Shown here: positions 35,742-43,292 of the stretch, piece after piece
Numbering within the stretch: the stretch's first letter is position 1
Layout of the letters: every line of letters begins with the position of its first letter
Program-made: the position numbers and the translations under genes
From: Pseudoalteromonas luteoviolacea
GTDB lineage: Bacteria; Pseudomonadota; Gammaproteobacteria; Enterobacterales; Alteromonadaceae
DNA: 64,000 bases
Reading direction: 5' to 3'
Assembly: GCF_001696455.1 (NCBI RefSeq)
Contig: NZ_MAUJ01000001.1
Span: 372,001-436,000, forward strand
The notes under the pieces: model-generated
Told to the model about the DNA's origin: nothing
Database searches by the model: none
Seen by the model: the letters and a program-made list of their open reading frames with translations, nothing else

Positions 35742-36854
35742 ATGACAATTCGTGTTTTAGTAATTGATGACGACAAGACATATCGAGCGCTATTGCAGCA
35801 AACTTTCTGTGAATATGATGTGTCAGTTGCTTGTAGTGGTGAAGAAGGGATCAAGGTTGCGACGCAACTTAAACCACATGTTATTCTACTCGATATTATC
35901 ATGGAAGGTATTGACGGGTATGCAACCTGCTCTGAACTAAGGAAAATTGAGCATTTAAGCCATACCCCCATCGTTTTTATATCAAACTTGTCTTCTTCAG
36001 ATTGTCGTTTGAAAGCCTTTGAAATTGGTGCCAATGACTATGTTTGTAAAACCACTCATCCTGATCAGCTCAAATCAAAAGTTGTTAACATTCTAGAAGC
36101 AGATCACGACTACTTTGAAGCACATGCGGATATTGCTGAGAAAGAGTCGTTATTACTAGATTTGCAAAGACAAAATGCGTGTATGAAATCCATTAGCCTG
36201 TTTATGCAAGCAACGCATTTTTGCAGTGACTTTGACGCATTACAAAGGGTATTTATCAACACAATGTCGAATTTAGACATGCGCGCAGTGGTGCACTTTA
36301 AAGGGCGTGAACAATTTGGCAGTACATCAGGCGTCGTTGCAAAACTAGAGAGAGAACTATTGTTACATCACGAGGATTTTGAACGCATCCACCAGTTTGC
36401 GCATGGTCCTATGGTGTTTAATTGGAGCGGTAGCATCTTATTGGTAAAAAATGTTGGGGAACTCACTGATATTTGTTCGCATGTGATGGACGCACTTGAG
36501 CTGGCCATTAGCAACCTGAGCCGACGCGCTGAAATGGTTGCTCAAATTCTTTCAATCGAAAAAACCAATAAAGAAATATTGGCAAATTTGAAAGACGCAA
36601 AATCTAAATCAAGCAGTAAATTAAAAACGCAATTATTTGATTCAGGACTTATATCTCAATTTGACCTGCAAGATGAAAATGACCTAGACGAGCTTATTGC
36701 CAGTTCTAGTGATAGCTTGGTAGGAATGATTGAAGAGTTTGGTGACAATGCAGAAAAGATCAGCGCCATATTAGGGAGCTTAAAAAAGCCGCCTCAAGAG
36801 TTGAGGTTTTTGTTTAAAGAACATGCCTCTAAAGCTGATACAACCTTATTCTAG
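35742..36854 (+). CDS. Response regulator: REC plus uncharacterised output region (paralogue of 5674-6843)
   Basis: A 370-residue protein: receiver domain (VIDDDKTYR, phospho-acceptor Asp in VILLDIIMEG, Lys in YVCKTT, where the usual following Pro is missing). A GAF-like segment follows around residues 145-255 (SISLFMQATHFCSDFDALQR, then DMRAVVHFKG) and a long helical tail. No DNA-binding or enzymatic motif is visible. Domain order and local sequence match the regulator at 5674-6843, so the two define one family. Both sit next to hybrid kinases. An AAGGA site precedes the ATG. Its output may be protein-protein interaction. Confidence 0.78.
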   Translation: MTIRVLVIDDDKTYRALLQQTFCEYDVSVACSGEEGIKVATQLKPHVILLDIIMEGIDGYATCSELRKIEHLSHTPIVFISNLSSSDCRLKAFEIGANDYVCKTTHPDQLKSKVVNILEADHDYFEAHADIAEKESLLLDLQRQNACMKSISLFMQATHFCSDFDALQRVFINTMSNLDMRAVVHFKGREQFGSTSGVVAKLERELLLHHEDFERIHQFAHGPMVFNWSGSILLVKNVGELTDICSHVMDALELAISNLSRRAEMVAQILSIEKTNKEILANLKDAKSKSSSKLKTQLFDSGLISQFDLQDENDLDELIASSSDSLVGMIEEFGDNAEKISAILGSLKKPPQELRFLFKEHASKADTTLF

Positions 36855-36993
36855 GTTTGTAAGGCTTGTTTGCCACTCAAAGATAAGCTACTGGTAATCG
36901 ACTTGCTAGTAGCGGCAAATTTAAATTTTTAATTTATTTAATCTTTTTAAATCATAGGTTTAAAAATAATCCAAATATTTTTACTAAAAATTC

Positions 36994-37022
36994 CTTGAAA
37001 AGAAAGCTGCGCGTCCATAGAT
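36994..37022 (+). promoter_or_regulatory. Sigma32-like heat-shock promoter of the Hsp20 gene
   Basis: CTTGAAA (36994-37000) matches the sigma32 -35 element. About 13 bases later CCATAGAT partly matches the -10 CCCCATnT. This gives an untranslated leader of roughly 110 bases before the ATG at 37139, a length that would allow an RNA thermometer, although no clear ROSE pairing was identified by eye. Confidence 0.55.
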
Positions 37023-37138
37023 ATGTTTATGAGGTCGCCGATAGGGGCCTAAATTAAATTAACCATATGTTTTTAAAGCTATTTATCGCTCACTTTTAGA
37101 GGTTGAATAGCATGTTATCGCTTAACGAGGATATTATT

Positions 37139-37585
37139 ATGCGTACAGTAGATTTATCACCACTATATCGTTCATTCATTGGCCTAGACCACCTTGCTTC
37201 GTTGATGGACTCTGCACAGAGAAGTTCTGAAAAGCAATCTGGCTTTCCTCCTTACAACATTGAAGCCTTGGATGAAGACAAATACCAAATTACCATGGCT
37301 GTGGCGGGCTTTTCAGAGCAAGAGTTGTCGTTGCAGTCAGAAAATAATACGCTCATTGTCACCGGTGAGAAAAGCAATAAAGATGCACAACAAGAAAGAA
37401 AGTTCATTCATCAAGGCATTGCAGAGCGTAACTTCGAGCGTAAGTTCCAACTTGGTGACCATATTAAAGTGTTAGGTGCAGAGCTAGAAAATGGCTTGCT
37501 AGTCATAGACCTAGAAAGAGAAGTGCCTGAAGCAATGAAGCCAAGAAAAATCGAGATTGGCTCAAGCAAATTAATTGAACAGTAA
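37139..37585 (+). CDS. ibpA: Small heat shock protein, Hsp20/IbpA family
   Basis: A 148-residue chaperone with an alpha-crystallin domain (residues about 35-130): PPYNIEALDEDKYQITMAVAGF, IHQGIAERNFERKFQL and the ENGLLVIDLEREVPE strand before a short C-terminal tail. It holds unfolding proteins at aggregates for refolding by DnaK/ClpB. ATG 37139 is used because GAGG (37127-37130) precedes it and IbpA proteins start MRTVDLSPLYRS-like; the track-style longer start at 37103 lacks a ribosome site. A sigma32-like promoter and a perfect terminator bracket it as a single-gene unit. Confidence 0.9.
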   Translation: MRTVDLSPLYRSFIGLDHLASLMDSAQRSSEKQSGFPPYNIEALDEDKYQITMAVAGFSEQELSLQSENNTLIVTGEKSNKDAQQERKFIHQGIAERNFERKFQLGDHIKVLGAELENGLLVIDLEREVPEAMKPRKIEIGSSKLIEQ

Positions 37586-37625
37586 TTAAAAATTCTCCTT
37601 GTGACTTGTTGTTAAGTTTCCAACC

Positions 37626-37648
37626 AGCCGCCTTTGGGCGGCTTTTTT
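37626..37648 (+). terminator. Intrinsic terminator of the Hsp20 gene
   Basis: AGCCGCC (37626-37632) and GGCGGCT (37637-37643) pair across a four-base loop and are followed by TTTTT, 40 bases after the stop. Confidence 0.85.
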
Positions 37649-37658
37649 GCATTGATAT

Positions 37659-37949
37659 TTAGTCAGTCGACTTTTTTCTGTGCCATGCCGCAAACGCCTC
37701 ACTGACTCTATCATCACTACGAAAGCTCGATATGGTTCTGGCATTGAAGGCATGCGGGTTTTGATTCACTTGTTTTGCTAAGTCATCCAATATTGCTTCG
37801 CCGTAGGTTTCGTATAATTGAATTTCTCTAGTGATTAGAGTAATTTCTCGGCTCGTCATTGCACGACCACCTTGAACAGTTGAGAAGATATACTCACTTC
37901 CATCTCGAAGAAGTGTCCAGCAATAGGGCTTTTGCGCTACGACTTCCAT
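37659..37949 (-). CDS. Hypothetical 96-residue cytoplasmic protein
   Basis: A small protein with no signal peptide or membrane segment. Its N-terminal beta part (YCWTLLRDGSEYIFSTVQGG) is followed by helices with balanced charge, which looks like a genuine folded domain. GGTGA lies six bases before the ATG. It is flanked by the Hsp20 terminator and the PaiB gene and does not form an obvious operon. No family recognised. Confidence 0.65.
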   Translation of the reverse strand: MEVVAQKPYCWTLLRDGSEYIFSTVQGGRAMTSREITLITREIQLYETYGEAILDDLAKQVNQNPHAFNARTISSFRSDDRVSEAFAAWHRKKSTD

Positions 37950-38070
37950 TTGTGTTCACCATTTGTATTAGAAACGAATATTTGTGCTTAAATTATCATA
38001 AATATTGTTGAAGTGTCATTAATTAGGTTTAATTATAGGTACGAAAGGGACGCTACTTGCGTCCCTTAAG

Positions 38071-38703
38071 TTATTGGTAATACGCGCTCATTTCGGATTT
38101 CGAGGCGCTTAGCAGATTGGCTATTTCACTTCGAGTCTCAGCTGGTTTATTTTGGCTCAGCTTAAATTGGCCAGTGATATGTGTCACTTTGAGTTCAAAG
38201 AACAGTAAGCTCTTGCACATCGCAATGAGCTGTTTTTCCGGTACTGCACTCAGTTGCCATGGCTGTGAATCTGTTTCAAAAGCAGTGAGCATATGGTGTA
38301 AAGCTTCGATTTGTTTATCAAATTCTTCAATTTCATGCAGCCTAGCTTGAATGTGGACAGTTGCATAATCCCAAGTTGGCAGCTTAATCCCTTTGATCTG
38401 TGCAGGTGAAAGGTATGTATCAGGACCATGAAAAACGCCATGTATTTGCTTACCTTTAAACTTTTTTAATGGGTTTGTTGGATTGGCGTGGCCGTATAGG
38501 GTGAGAGACTCACGGCATAGACTCAACGGCATATGACAGCTATGGATGTCTATTTTATGGTCCATAACATGGTCTATGACATCGTCCACGGCATCGTCCA
38601 TATCATGAGCTTGGCAAAACAGTGTTGCCAATGGGTACCTTTCGATAATTTCAAACAGCTCTACGTTGTTTGACTCCACATAATCAGTTGGTGGATAACT
38701 CAC
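38071..38703 (-). CDS. PaiB-type FMN-binding negative regulator family protein
   Basis: A 210-residue protein with PaiB features: the N-terminal YPPTDYVE stretch, HMPLSL followed by LYGHANPTNP, VFHGPDTYLSPAQIKG and WDYATVHIQARLHEI. These form a split-barrel flavin-binding fold. Bacillus PaiB was described as a negative regulator of sporulation and protease genes; biochemical function elsewhere is uncertain. Its ATG overlaps the stop of the upstream GNAT gene by four bases, so the two are translationally coupled, echoing the paiA (GNAT)-paiB pairing. A low-complexity Asp/His stretch (DDAVDDVIDHVMDHKID) is inserted near residue 36. Confidence 0.85.
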   Translation of the reverse strand: MSYPPTDYVESNNVELFEIIERYPLATLFCQAHDMDDAVDDVIDHVMDHKIDIHSCHMPLSLCRESLTLYGHANPTNPLKKFKGKQIHGVFHGPDTYLSPAQIKGIKLPTWDYATVHIQARLHEIEEFDKQIEALHHMLTAFETDSQPWQLSAVPEKQLIAMCKSLLFFELKVTHITGQFKLSQNKPAETRSEIANLLSASKSEMSAYYQ

Positions 38704-39275
38704 AGCCAGCCCTCCAAACGCGATTTAATCTCTGGCCACATCTCATCAGTGATGCTAAAACGCGCGGTGTTACGAAAGCTTCCATCTGGTAGCTTTCTAT
38801 TTTTAAGGTGTACGCCTTCAAAGTGAGCCCCCAGTCTGGCAATGGCACTGCGAGATTTATGATTTTGCTCGTGAGTTTGAAACTCAATTCTCACTAGACC
38901 TAATTGGTCGAAAGCATGTTTTAGTAGCAAATATTTTGCATGGGTATTGATATGGCTGCGCTGCCACTCTAGCCCAATAAATGTGTGGCCAATTTCGGCT
39001 TGAAGATTGACTTCATCAAGGCGAAAAATGCGGGTATTGCCTGTCACGGATCCTGTGGCGACGTCAATAATGGCAAAAACAAGCTGCTCTTTTGCATCAA
39101 ATTGCGCCGTTTGTTCAAACCAATCTTTTAAAATCTCTGGTGTTGCACAGTATCTACTTGGGACCCACCGCCATATTGCTTCCGCTTGTCCGACTTTTTG
39201 CAACTGTTCTAAATGTTTTTCTGACAGAGGTTCTAAGCGCACTTTATCTGTGGTCAAGACCGTTGTTTCAAACAT
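38700..39275 (-). CDS. GNAT family acetyltransferase (RimJ/RimL-like)
   Basis: A 191-residue protein of the acetyltransf_3 type: VRLEPLSEKHLEQL start, TGNTRIFRLDEVNLQAEIGHT, the acyl-CoA region, and the RIEFQTHEQNHKSRSAIARL signature of RimJ/RimL-like enzymes. Substrate unknown (protein N-terminus or small amine). The Met at 39275 is chosen over 39326 because GAGAGGAG lies five bases upstream. It is coupled to the PaiB gene by a four-base overlap and divergent from the MocR regulator. Confidence 0.82.
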   Translation of the reverse strand: MFETTVLTTDKVRLEPLSEKHLEQLQKVGQAEAIWRWVPSRYCATPEILKDWFEQTAQFDAKEQLVFAIIDVATGSVTGNTRIFRLDEVNLQAEIGHTFIGLEWQRSHINTHAKYLLLKHAFDQLGLVRIEFQTHEQNHKSRSAIARLGAHFEGVHLKNRKLPDGSFRNTARFSITDEMWPEIKSRLEGWL

Positions 39276-39352
39276 AAAAACTCCTCTCGCATGAGCAATT
39301 AACAAATAGTGTGAGGTAAAACTCACGAGGTATGGTTATTAGCATATCCACT

Positions 39353-39376
39353 TCTGGTTCGGTTAAAACAACCAGA
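39353..39376. promoter_or_regulatory. Inverted repeat in the MocR/GNAT divergent promoter
   Basis: TCTGGTT (39353-39359) and AACCAGA (39370-39376) form an inverted repeat with a ten-base spacer between the divergent GNAT-paiB and mocR genes. A related ACCAG half-site follows near 39395. It is a candidate MocR operator, inferred from position. Confidence 0.45.
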
Positions 39377-39447
39377 TTTAAAAATGTAGCTATACCAGCT
39401 TGTGTCTATAAACAGAGTTTTGTAATTTAGAAGGCGTTTTTTCTTTC

Positions 39448-40899
39448 ATGGCAGGTATTATGTTTTCAGGCAAACCTTTAGACCGTAGCATCCAACAGCC
39501 TAAATATATTCAACTAGCTAGCCAAATTCGCGAAGCAATACAAGCTGGCCGATTAAAGCCCGGAGATGCATTACCATCAGCACGTCAATTGGGGTTACTT
39601 TTCGAGGTAAATCGACACACAGTGATGACCGCGATGCAAAATCTGGTGGCTGAAGGTTGGCTGCTGTCTATCGTAAGGAAAGGGTACCAAGTAAATACAC
39701 AGCTCCCAATCGTTGATAGTGTGAAAACATCGCAGAATTCAGCAGTGATTGGTCCGGTTATTCCTCAGTTTGCTTATGCAGTAGAGCACATAGATAATTT
39801 GCCACCAACAAAGTTCCGATATAACTTTGCAGGTGGCCTGCCGGATGTAGCGCATTTTCCTTTTGATGAGTTTCGTCGCAGTATGAATCGAGTCTGTAGA
39901 GACGTCAGTGCAGCATCATTACACTATCAAAGTGTTGCTGGAGAAGGGGCTTTAAGGACTCAACTAAAACACTATTTACGCACTGCGCGAGGCTTAACAT
40001 GCGATGATATTTTAGTGTGTAATGGTTCCCAAGAAGCGCTGTTTCTGATTGGACAAGCGTTTATTGAAGCTGGGCAGGGAGTCGCGATGGAAGCTCTGGG
40101 ATATCCGCCAGCAAGAAAAGCATTCCAAGCAGCTGGTGCACAAATCTATGATCTCACACAAGATCAGCATGGGCTCTGCGCGGATTCCTTAGCCCGATGC
40201 TTATCAAAAAATAAAGTGAAATTACTCTATGTGACTCCATTACATCAGTACCCCACAACTGTGACTATGCCAGTATCTCGACGGATGGAAATTTATCGCC
40301 TGTGTGTTGAACATGGAGTTTTTATTATTGAAGACGATTACGACCACGAGTTTCATTACAGTTGTCCGCCATTGCAGCCTATGGCAGCCAATGATCCTGC
40401 GCAAATTGTCATTTATCTGGCTACATTTTCCAAAATTATGTTTGCTGGTGCTCGTATGGGATATGTCACCGCATCAAATGCTGTGCTCAAACACCTTAGC
40501 GCATTGAAGCAGATTGTAAATCATAAAAATGAGGCGTTAATGCAGTTGGCCATCGCTGATTGGATGGCGGCTGGTCATTTTGAAAGGCACTTAAGACGAA
40601 TGACGAAATTATATCGTCAACGCTGTGACGTGATGGATACGTCTTTACAACATTTTCAAAAGCAAGGGTTGGATATTGATTACCTTAAACCGCAAGGTGG
40701 CATGGCCTATTGGGTTGATTTGAAGCGAGACGTCTCGAATCTGCCAAAAAAGCTCTTTCAGGCAGGTATTAACGCCCATCCAGAGCAGAATTTTTGTCAC
40801 AGCCCACGCGCGCGTTACACGCATATTCGCTTGGGGTTTGCAGGCCAAGCAGAACACGATATTGAAAATGGCTTATATGCTTTATTTGATTTGCTCTAA
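39448..40899 (+). CDS. MocR/PdxR-type transcriptional regulator (GntR winged helix fused to aminotransferase-like domain)
   Basis: A 483-residue protein. An N-terminal GntR winged helix (residues about 18-85, LASQIREAIQAGRLKPGDAL, ARQLGLLFEVNRHTVMTAMQ) is followed by a fold-type I PLP domain. The domain has NGSQEALFLIGQAF, IIEDDYDHEFHY and the PLP-binding Lys in YLATFSKIMFAGARMGY. MocR proteins use PLP or an amino-acid adduct as effector and usually control a divergent neighbour, here the GNAT-paiB pair. The start at 39448 has only a distant AGAAGG; ATG 39460 is an alternative. Confidence 0.87.
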   Translation: MAGIMFSGKPLDRSIQQPKYIQLASQIREAIQAGRLKPGDALPSARQLGLLFEVNRHTVMTAMQNLVAEGWLLSIVRKGYQVNTQLPIVDSVKTSQNSAVIGPVIPQFAYAVEHIDNLPPTKFRYNFAGGLPDVAHFPFDEFRRSMNRVCRDVSAASLHYQSVAGEGALRTQLKHYLRTARGLTCDDILVCNGSQEALFLIGQAFIEAGQGVAMEALGYPPARKAFQAAGAQIYDLTQDQHGLCADSLARCLSKNKVKLLYVTPLHQYPTTVTMPVSRRMEIYRLCVEHGVFIIEDDYDHEFHYSCPPLQPMAANDPAQIVIYLATFSKIMFAGARMGYVTASNAVLKHLSALKQIVNHKNEALMQLAIADWMAAGHFERHLRRMTKLYRQRCDVMDTSLQHFQKQGLDIDYLKPQGGMAYWVDLKRDVSNLPKKLFQAGINAHPEQNFCHSPRARYTHIRLGFAGQAEHDIENGLYALFDLL

Positions 40900-40911
40900 A
40901 CATATAGGAGG

Positions 40912-40935
40912 AAAAAAGGCCCATGCCTAGGCCCA
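40912..40935 (-). terminator. Weak minus-strand terminator after the CVNH gene
   Basis: On the minus strand a short GGCC-based hairpin (TGGGCC, spacer, TGGGCC) is followed by TTTTTT. The stem is short, so confidence is low. Confidence 0.35.
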
Positions 40936-40970
40936 TTATCGACGTATTGATTGCATGTTTTAAAAGGGAA

Positions 40971-41165
40971 TTACTTTGAGTCAGGGCGCCATGTGAGTTT
41001 GCCATCAAGGTTTGCGATGTCATATTTCAATTTGCTTTCTACCCAGGTGCCATCCTCTTTTTGGCAAAGTGCAATAATATAGCACTCCGTTTCGCCAGGT
41101 ATGCCCTCAAAATGTATATTACGGCAACTCGATTTATAAGAACCTGGTGGGGTAATAAATGACAT
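40971..41165 (-). CDS. Single-repeat cyanovirin-N homology (CVNH) protein
   Basis: A 64-residue product matches one CVNH repeat: PGSYKSSCRNIHFEG (Cys and Asn of the motif), ETECYIIALCQKEDGTW, SKLKYDIANLDGKLTW. Cyanovirin-like lectins bind high-mannose glycans and normally have two such repeats (about 100 residues). Here only one is encoded and there is no signal peptide. In the same frame the DNA is open for 14 codons before the Met, to a TAG, with no usable start codon. GGAG lies ten bases before the ATG. It may work as a dimer or be a shortened lectin; two to three Cys suggest oxidation outside the cytoplasm, which conflicts with the missing export signal. Confidence 0.65.
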   Translation of the reverse strand: MSFITPPGSYKSSCRNIHFEGIPGETECYIIALCQKEDGTWVESKLKYDIANLDGKLTWRPDSK

Positions 41166-41262
41166 GTAATCTGCACTCCAGTTGTTATTATGTAATGAGG
41201 CAATAACCTAACTACGATTGATTTGATGGAGTCCACTATAAAATCAAAAAGGGTGTGTGAGT

Positions 41263-41293
41263 ATTACACTTTATTACACCAATAAAGTGTAAT
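41263..41293. repeat. Perfect 13-bp AT-rich inverted repeat
   Basis: ATTACACTTTATT (41263-41275) and AATAAAGTGTAAT (41281-41293) flank ACACC. It lies 18 bases after the histidine phosphatase stop and about 100 bases before the CVNH start. It could end the phosphatase transcript or act as an operator for the CVNH gene. No U-tract is present. Confidence 0.45.
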
Positions 41294-41310
41294 GTCTTAT
41301 CCGTGAGCCG

Positions 41311-41784
41311 TTATTTATCGGAGCTTTTTATCTCAAGTTTGGGCTCACCATCTACAAAGGTTACAACAAATATTTTGTCAAACTCGTCTTCTTCAATTCT
41401 AACATCTCTGTTGGTGAGTAACTTCACTAATACTGGCGTTGTATTACTATGACCCGCGACGACGACAGTGCCCGTTTTCTGCTTTAATTCTCTGGCAAAC
41501 CCATCTAGGTTACGCGCGTCATAAACAGCAACATGCGTGTCTATTAAATCCGCCAAAGGCGCTAAGGTCGCTTTAGTACGATTATAATTAGTTGAATAGA
41601 GTTTAGTTGGCTCCAAAGGCAGCATCATTTGCGCAATACGCCTTGCACGTTTTACTCCGTCTGCGGTTAAAGAAGGATCTACTCCCTTTTGCTTTTCTGC
41701 ATGGCGCAATAAAACAATGTTTTCAGGCATCGCGAATACCGAGAATGTCAGCAAACTAAGCGCGGTAAATAATAGGGTACGCAT
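41311..41784 (-). CDS. Periplasmic histidine phosphatase (SixA/phosphoglycerate-mutase-like)
   Basis: A 157-residue protein with a Sec signal peptide (cleavage after VFA, about residue 18). The catalytic RHG-type motif is LLRHAEK (phospho-His near residue 28). The second His is in VVAGHSNTTPVLV, with Arg in STNYNRTKAT. The histidine phosphatase superfamily is broad (phosphoester hydrolysis); the short length and export suggest a periplasmic phosphatase of unknown substrate. It is divergent from the ABC export operon, whose operators lie in the shared intergenic region. Confidence 0.83.
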   Translation of the reverse strand: MRTLLFTALSLLTFSVFAMPENIVLLRHAEKQKGVDPSLTADGVKRARRIAQMMLPLEPTKLYSTNYNRTKATLAPLADLIDTHVAVYDARNLDGFARELKQKTGTVVVAGHSNTTPVLVKLLTNRDVRIEEDEFDKIFVVTFVDGEPKLEIKSSDK

Positions 41785-41872
41785 AAACTATCTTCCATTG
41801 AAATTTTTGTCACTATAGCGTTTTGCGCCCCATCACGCACTTAAAATTATACGCGTGTTCAATCTCCCACCA

Positions 41873-41909
41873 ATGTGTCCGCAGCGGACACATTTTCTGT
41901 CCGCGGACA
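41873..41909. promoter_or_regulatory. Tandem GTCCGC palindromes, probable enhancer sites of the export operon
   Basis: Site 1 (41873-41893) is a perfect 10+1+10 palindrome with core TGTCCGC-A-GCGGACA. Site 2 (41898-41909) is TGTCCGCGGACA. Their centres are about 20.5 bases apart, two helical turns, on the same face of the DNA. They lie roughly 80-115 bases before the expected sigma54 transcription start, the usual position for NtrC-type enhancers. The regulator at 46590-47939 is the obvious ligand (inference). Confidence 0.7.
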
Positions 41910-41960
41910 TAAAGCACACATATTAAAAATAAAAAATAATTATAAAACAATGACTTAAAA

Positions 41961-41977
41961 TTGGCACGGTATTGGTA
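41961..41977 (+). promoter_or_regulatory. Sigma54-like promoter of the export operon
   Basis: TTGGCACGGTATTGGTA matches the -24 box (TGGCACG) exactly. At -12 it has GGT in place of TGC, with the correct ten-base spacing from GG to GT. Transcription would start near 41989, 26 bases before the adaptor ATG. The presence of an NtrC-type activator in the same operon supports it. Confidence 0.65.
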
Positions 41978-42014
41978 TCCCTTTCTTATAAGACACCCAA
42001 TTACAGGAAATACC

Positions 42015-43277
42015 ATGATAAAGGATACCCGCGGACAAGACGTTGTTGTAGATACCCCACAGACTATTTGGCAGCGTAAAACAATATTTGGTTTAGGCAT
42101 AGGCGTTTTAATTGCCGGGCTTGCGTATGGCGCGATGACGCAGGCAAAAACCCAGCTGTCGGTGGCCAAGCAGGATTTGGATATTGCGCGAGTCGAGCTG
42201 GGTGCGCTGACTCGAGAAGTGAGTGCCAATGGTAAAATAGTTGCCGCTCACGCGCCAACGGTTTATAGCCCTGAAGTGGGCGTTGCAACTTTACATGTAA
42301 AAGCCGGTGACCAAGTGAAAGTGGGTCAACTCATTGTTGCTCTAAGCAGTCCAGAGCTTAGTAATGAACTCAAACAACAACAATCTGAGCTGAATCGGCT
42401 AGAGGGAGAGTGGCAGCGGCAAAAATTGGAGTCTCGCCGTCAAGAGTTGGGGTTAACAAAATCCTTGGACTTAGCGAGCGTCGCACTGCAAGCCGCTGAA
42501 AGAGAAAACCGCCGAGCTCAAATCTCTATTAAAGCTAGTCTAATCAGCCAGATAGACCTAGAGCAAGCCGAGGATGAGTATGCCCGTGCAAAATTAAACT
42601 ATGCCCATGCTCAGCAAGAAGCCGATCTCGGAAGAGATACTTTAAAATTCGAATTGTCCTCAGCTAAAAATCGCTATGAAAGACAAAAGTTAGTGGTTGA
42701 CGAAATTCAACGCCGTGTAAGCAACCTTGAGATCCGCGCGTCGGTCGAAGGGATTGTCGGCAACTTGTTAGTACAAAATAAAGCCGCGGTCTCCCAAAAC
42801 GAAGCTTTGATGCGATTAGTCGATTTGTCGGCGTATGAAGTCGAGTTACAAGTTCCAGAAAGCTATGCCAATGAGCTAGGGATAGCGATGCGCGTGGTGA
42901 TGCGAGTAGGTGCACAGGAGTTATTCGGTGAGCTAAGTGCAATATCTCCGGAAGTAAACAATCGTGAAGTCACAACTCGCGTGAAGTTTAAGAGTCAAGA
43001 CATCACGGGGATCCGTCAAAATCAACGTGTACTTGCACGCATTCAATTAGAGAACAAAGAGAACGTATTAAAGGTGAAGCGCGGCCCATTTTTAAATGTG
43101 GGTGGACACTTCGTTTACTTGCTTCGAGATGACATCGCGCAGCGGGTGTCGATCGAAGTGGGATCTAGCAGTTTAAAAGACATTGAAATAAAAGCTGGGT
43201 TACAAGAGGGTGACGAAATCATCGTCTCTGGATATGATGCGTTTACCCAAGCGGATTCAGTGCTCATAAGACAATAA
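42015..43277 (+). CDS. Periplasmic adaptor subunit of an ABC exporter (HlyD/MacA-like)
   Basis: A 420-residue protein. It has one N-terminal membrane anchor (residues about 24-42), a lipoyl/barrel-sandwich half (GKIVAAHAPTVYSPEVGVATLHVKAGDQVKVGQLIVAL), a long coiled-coil hairpin (residues about 115-245), the second lipoyl half (RVSNLEIRASVEGIVGNLLVQNKAAVSQNEALMRL, cut short here) and a C-terminal beta-barrel/membrane-proximal domain. It bridges the inner-membrane ABC transporter to an outer-membrane channel. ATG 42015 has AGGAA six bases upstream; the longer frame from 41961 would start inside the sigma54 promoter and is rejected. It is the first gene of the operon. Confidence 0.88.
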   Translation: MIKDTRGQDVVVDTPQTIWQRKTIFGLGIGVLIAGLAYGAMTQAKTQLSVAKQDLDIARVELGALTREVSANGKIVAAHAPTVYSPEVGVATLHVKAGDQVKVGQLIVALSSPELSNELKQQQSELNRLEGEWQRQKLESRRQELGLTKSLDLASVALQAAERENRRAQISIKASLISQIDLEQAEDEYARAKLNYAHAQQEADLGRDTLKFELSSAKNRYERQKLVVDEIQRRVSNLEIRASVEGIVGNLLVQNKAAVSQNEALMRLVDLSAYEVELQVPESYANELGIAMRVVMRVGAQELFGELSAISPEVNNREVTTRVKFKSQDITGIRQNQRVLARIQLENKENVLKVKRGPFLNVGGHFVYLLRDDIAQRVSIEVGSSSLKDIEIKAGLQEGDEIIVSGYDAFTQADSVLIRQ

Positions 43278-43292
43278 AAAAGGACAGTAATA

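Noticed and set aside
41813..42229. 138-codon minus-strand frame over the export promoter
   Set aside because: It runs through the operator palindromes and is antisense to the adaptor gene; no ribosome site and no recognisable product.
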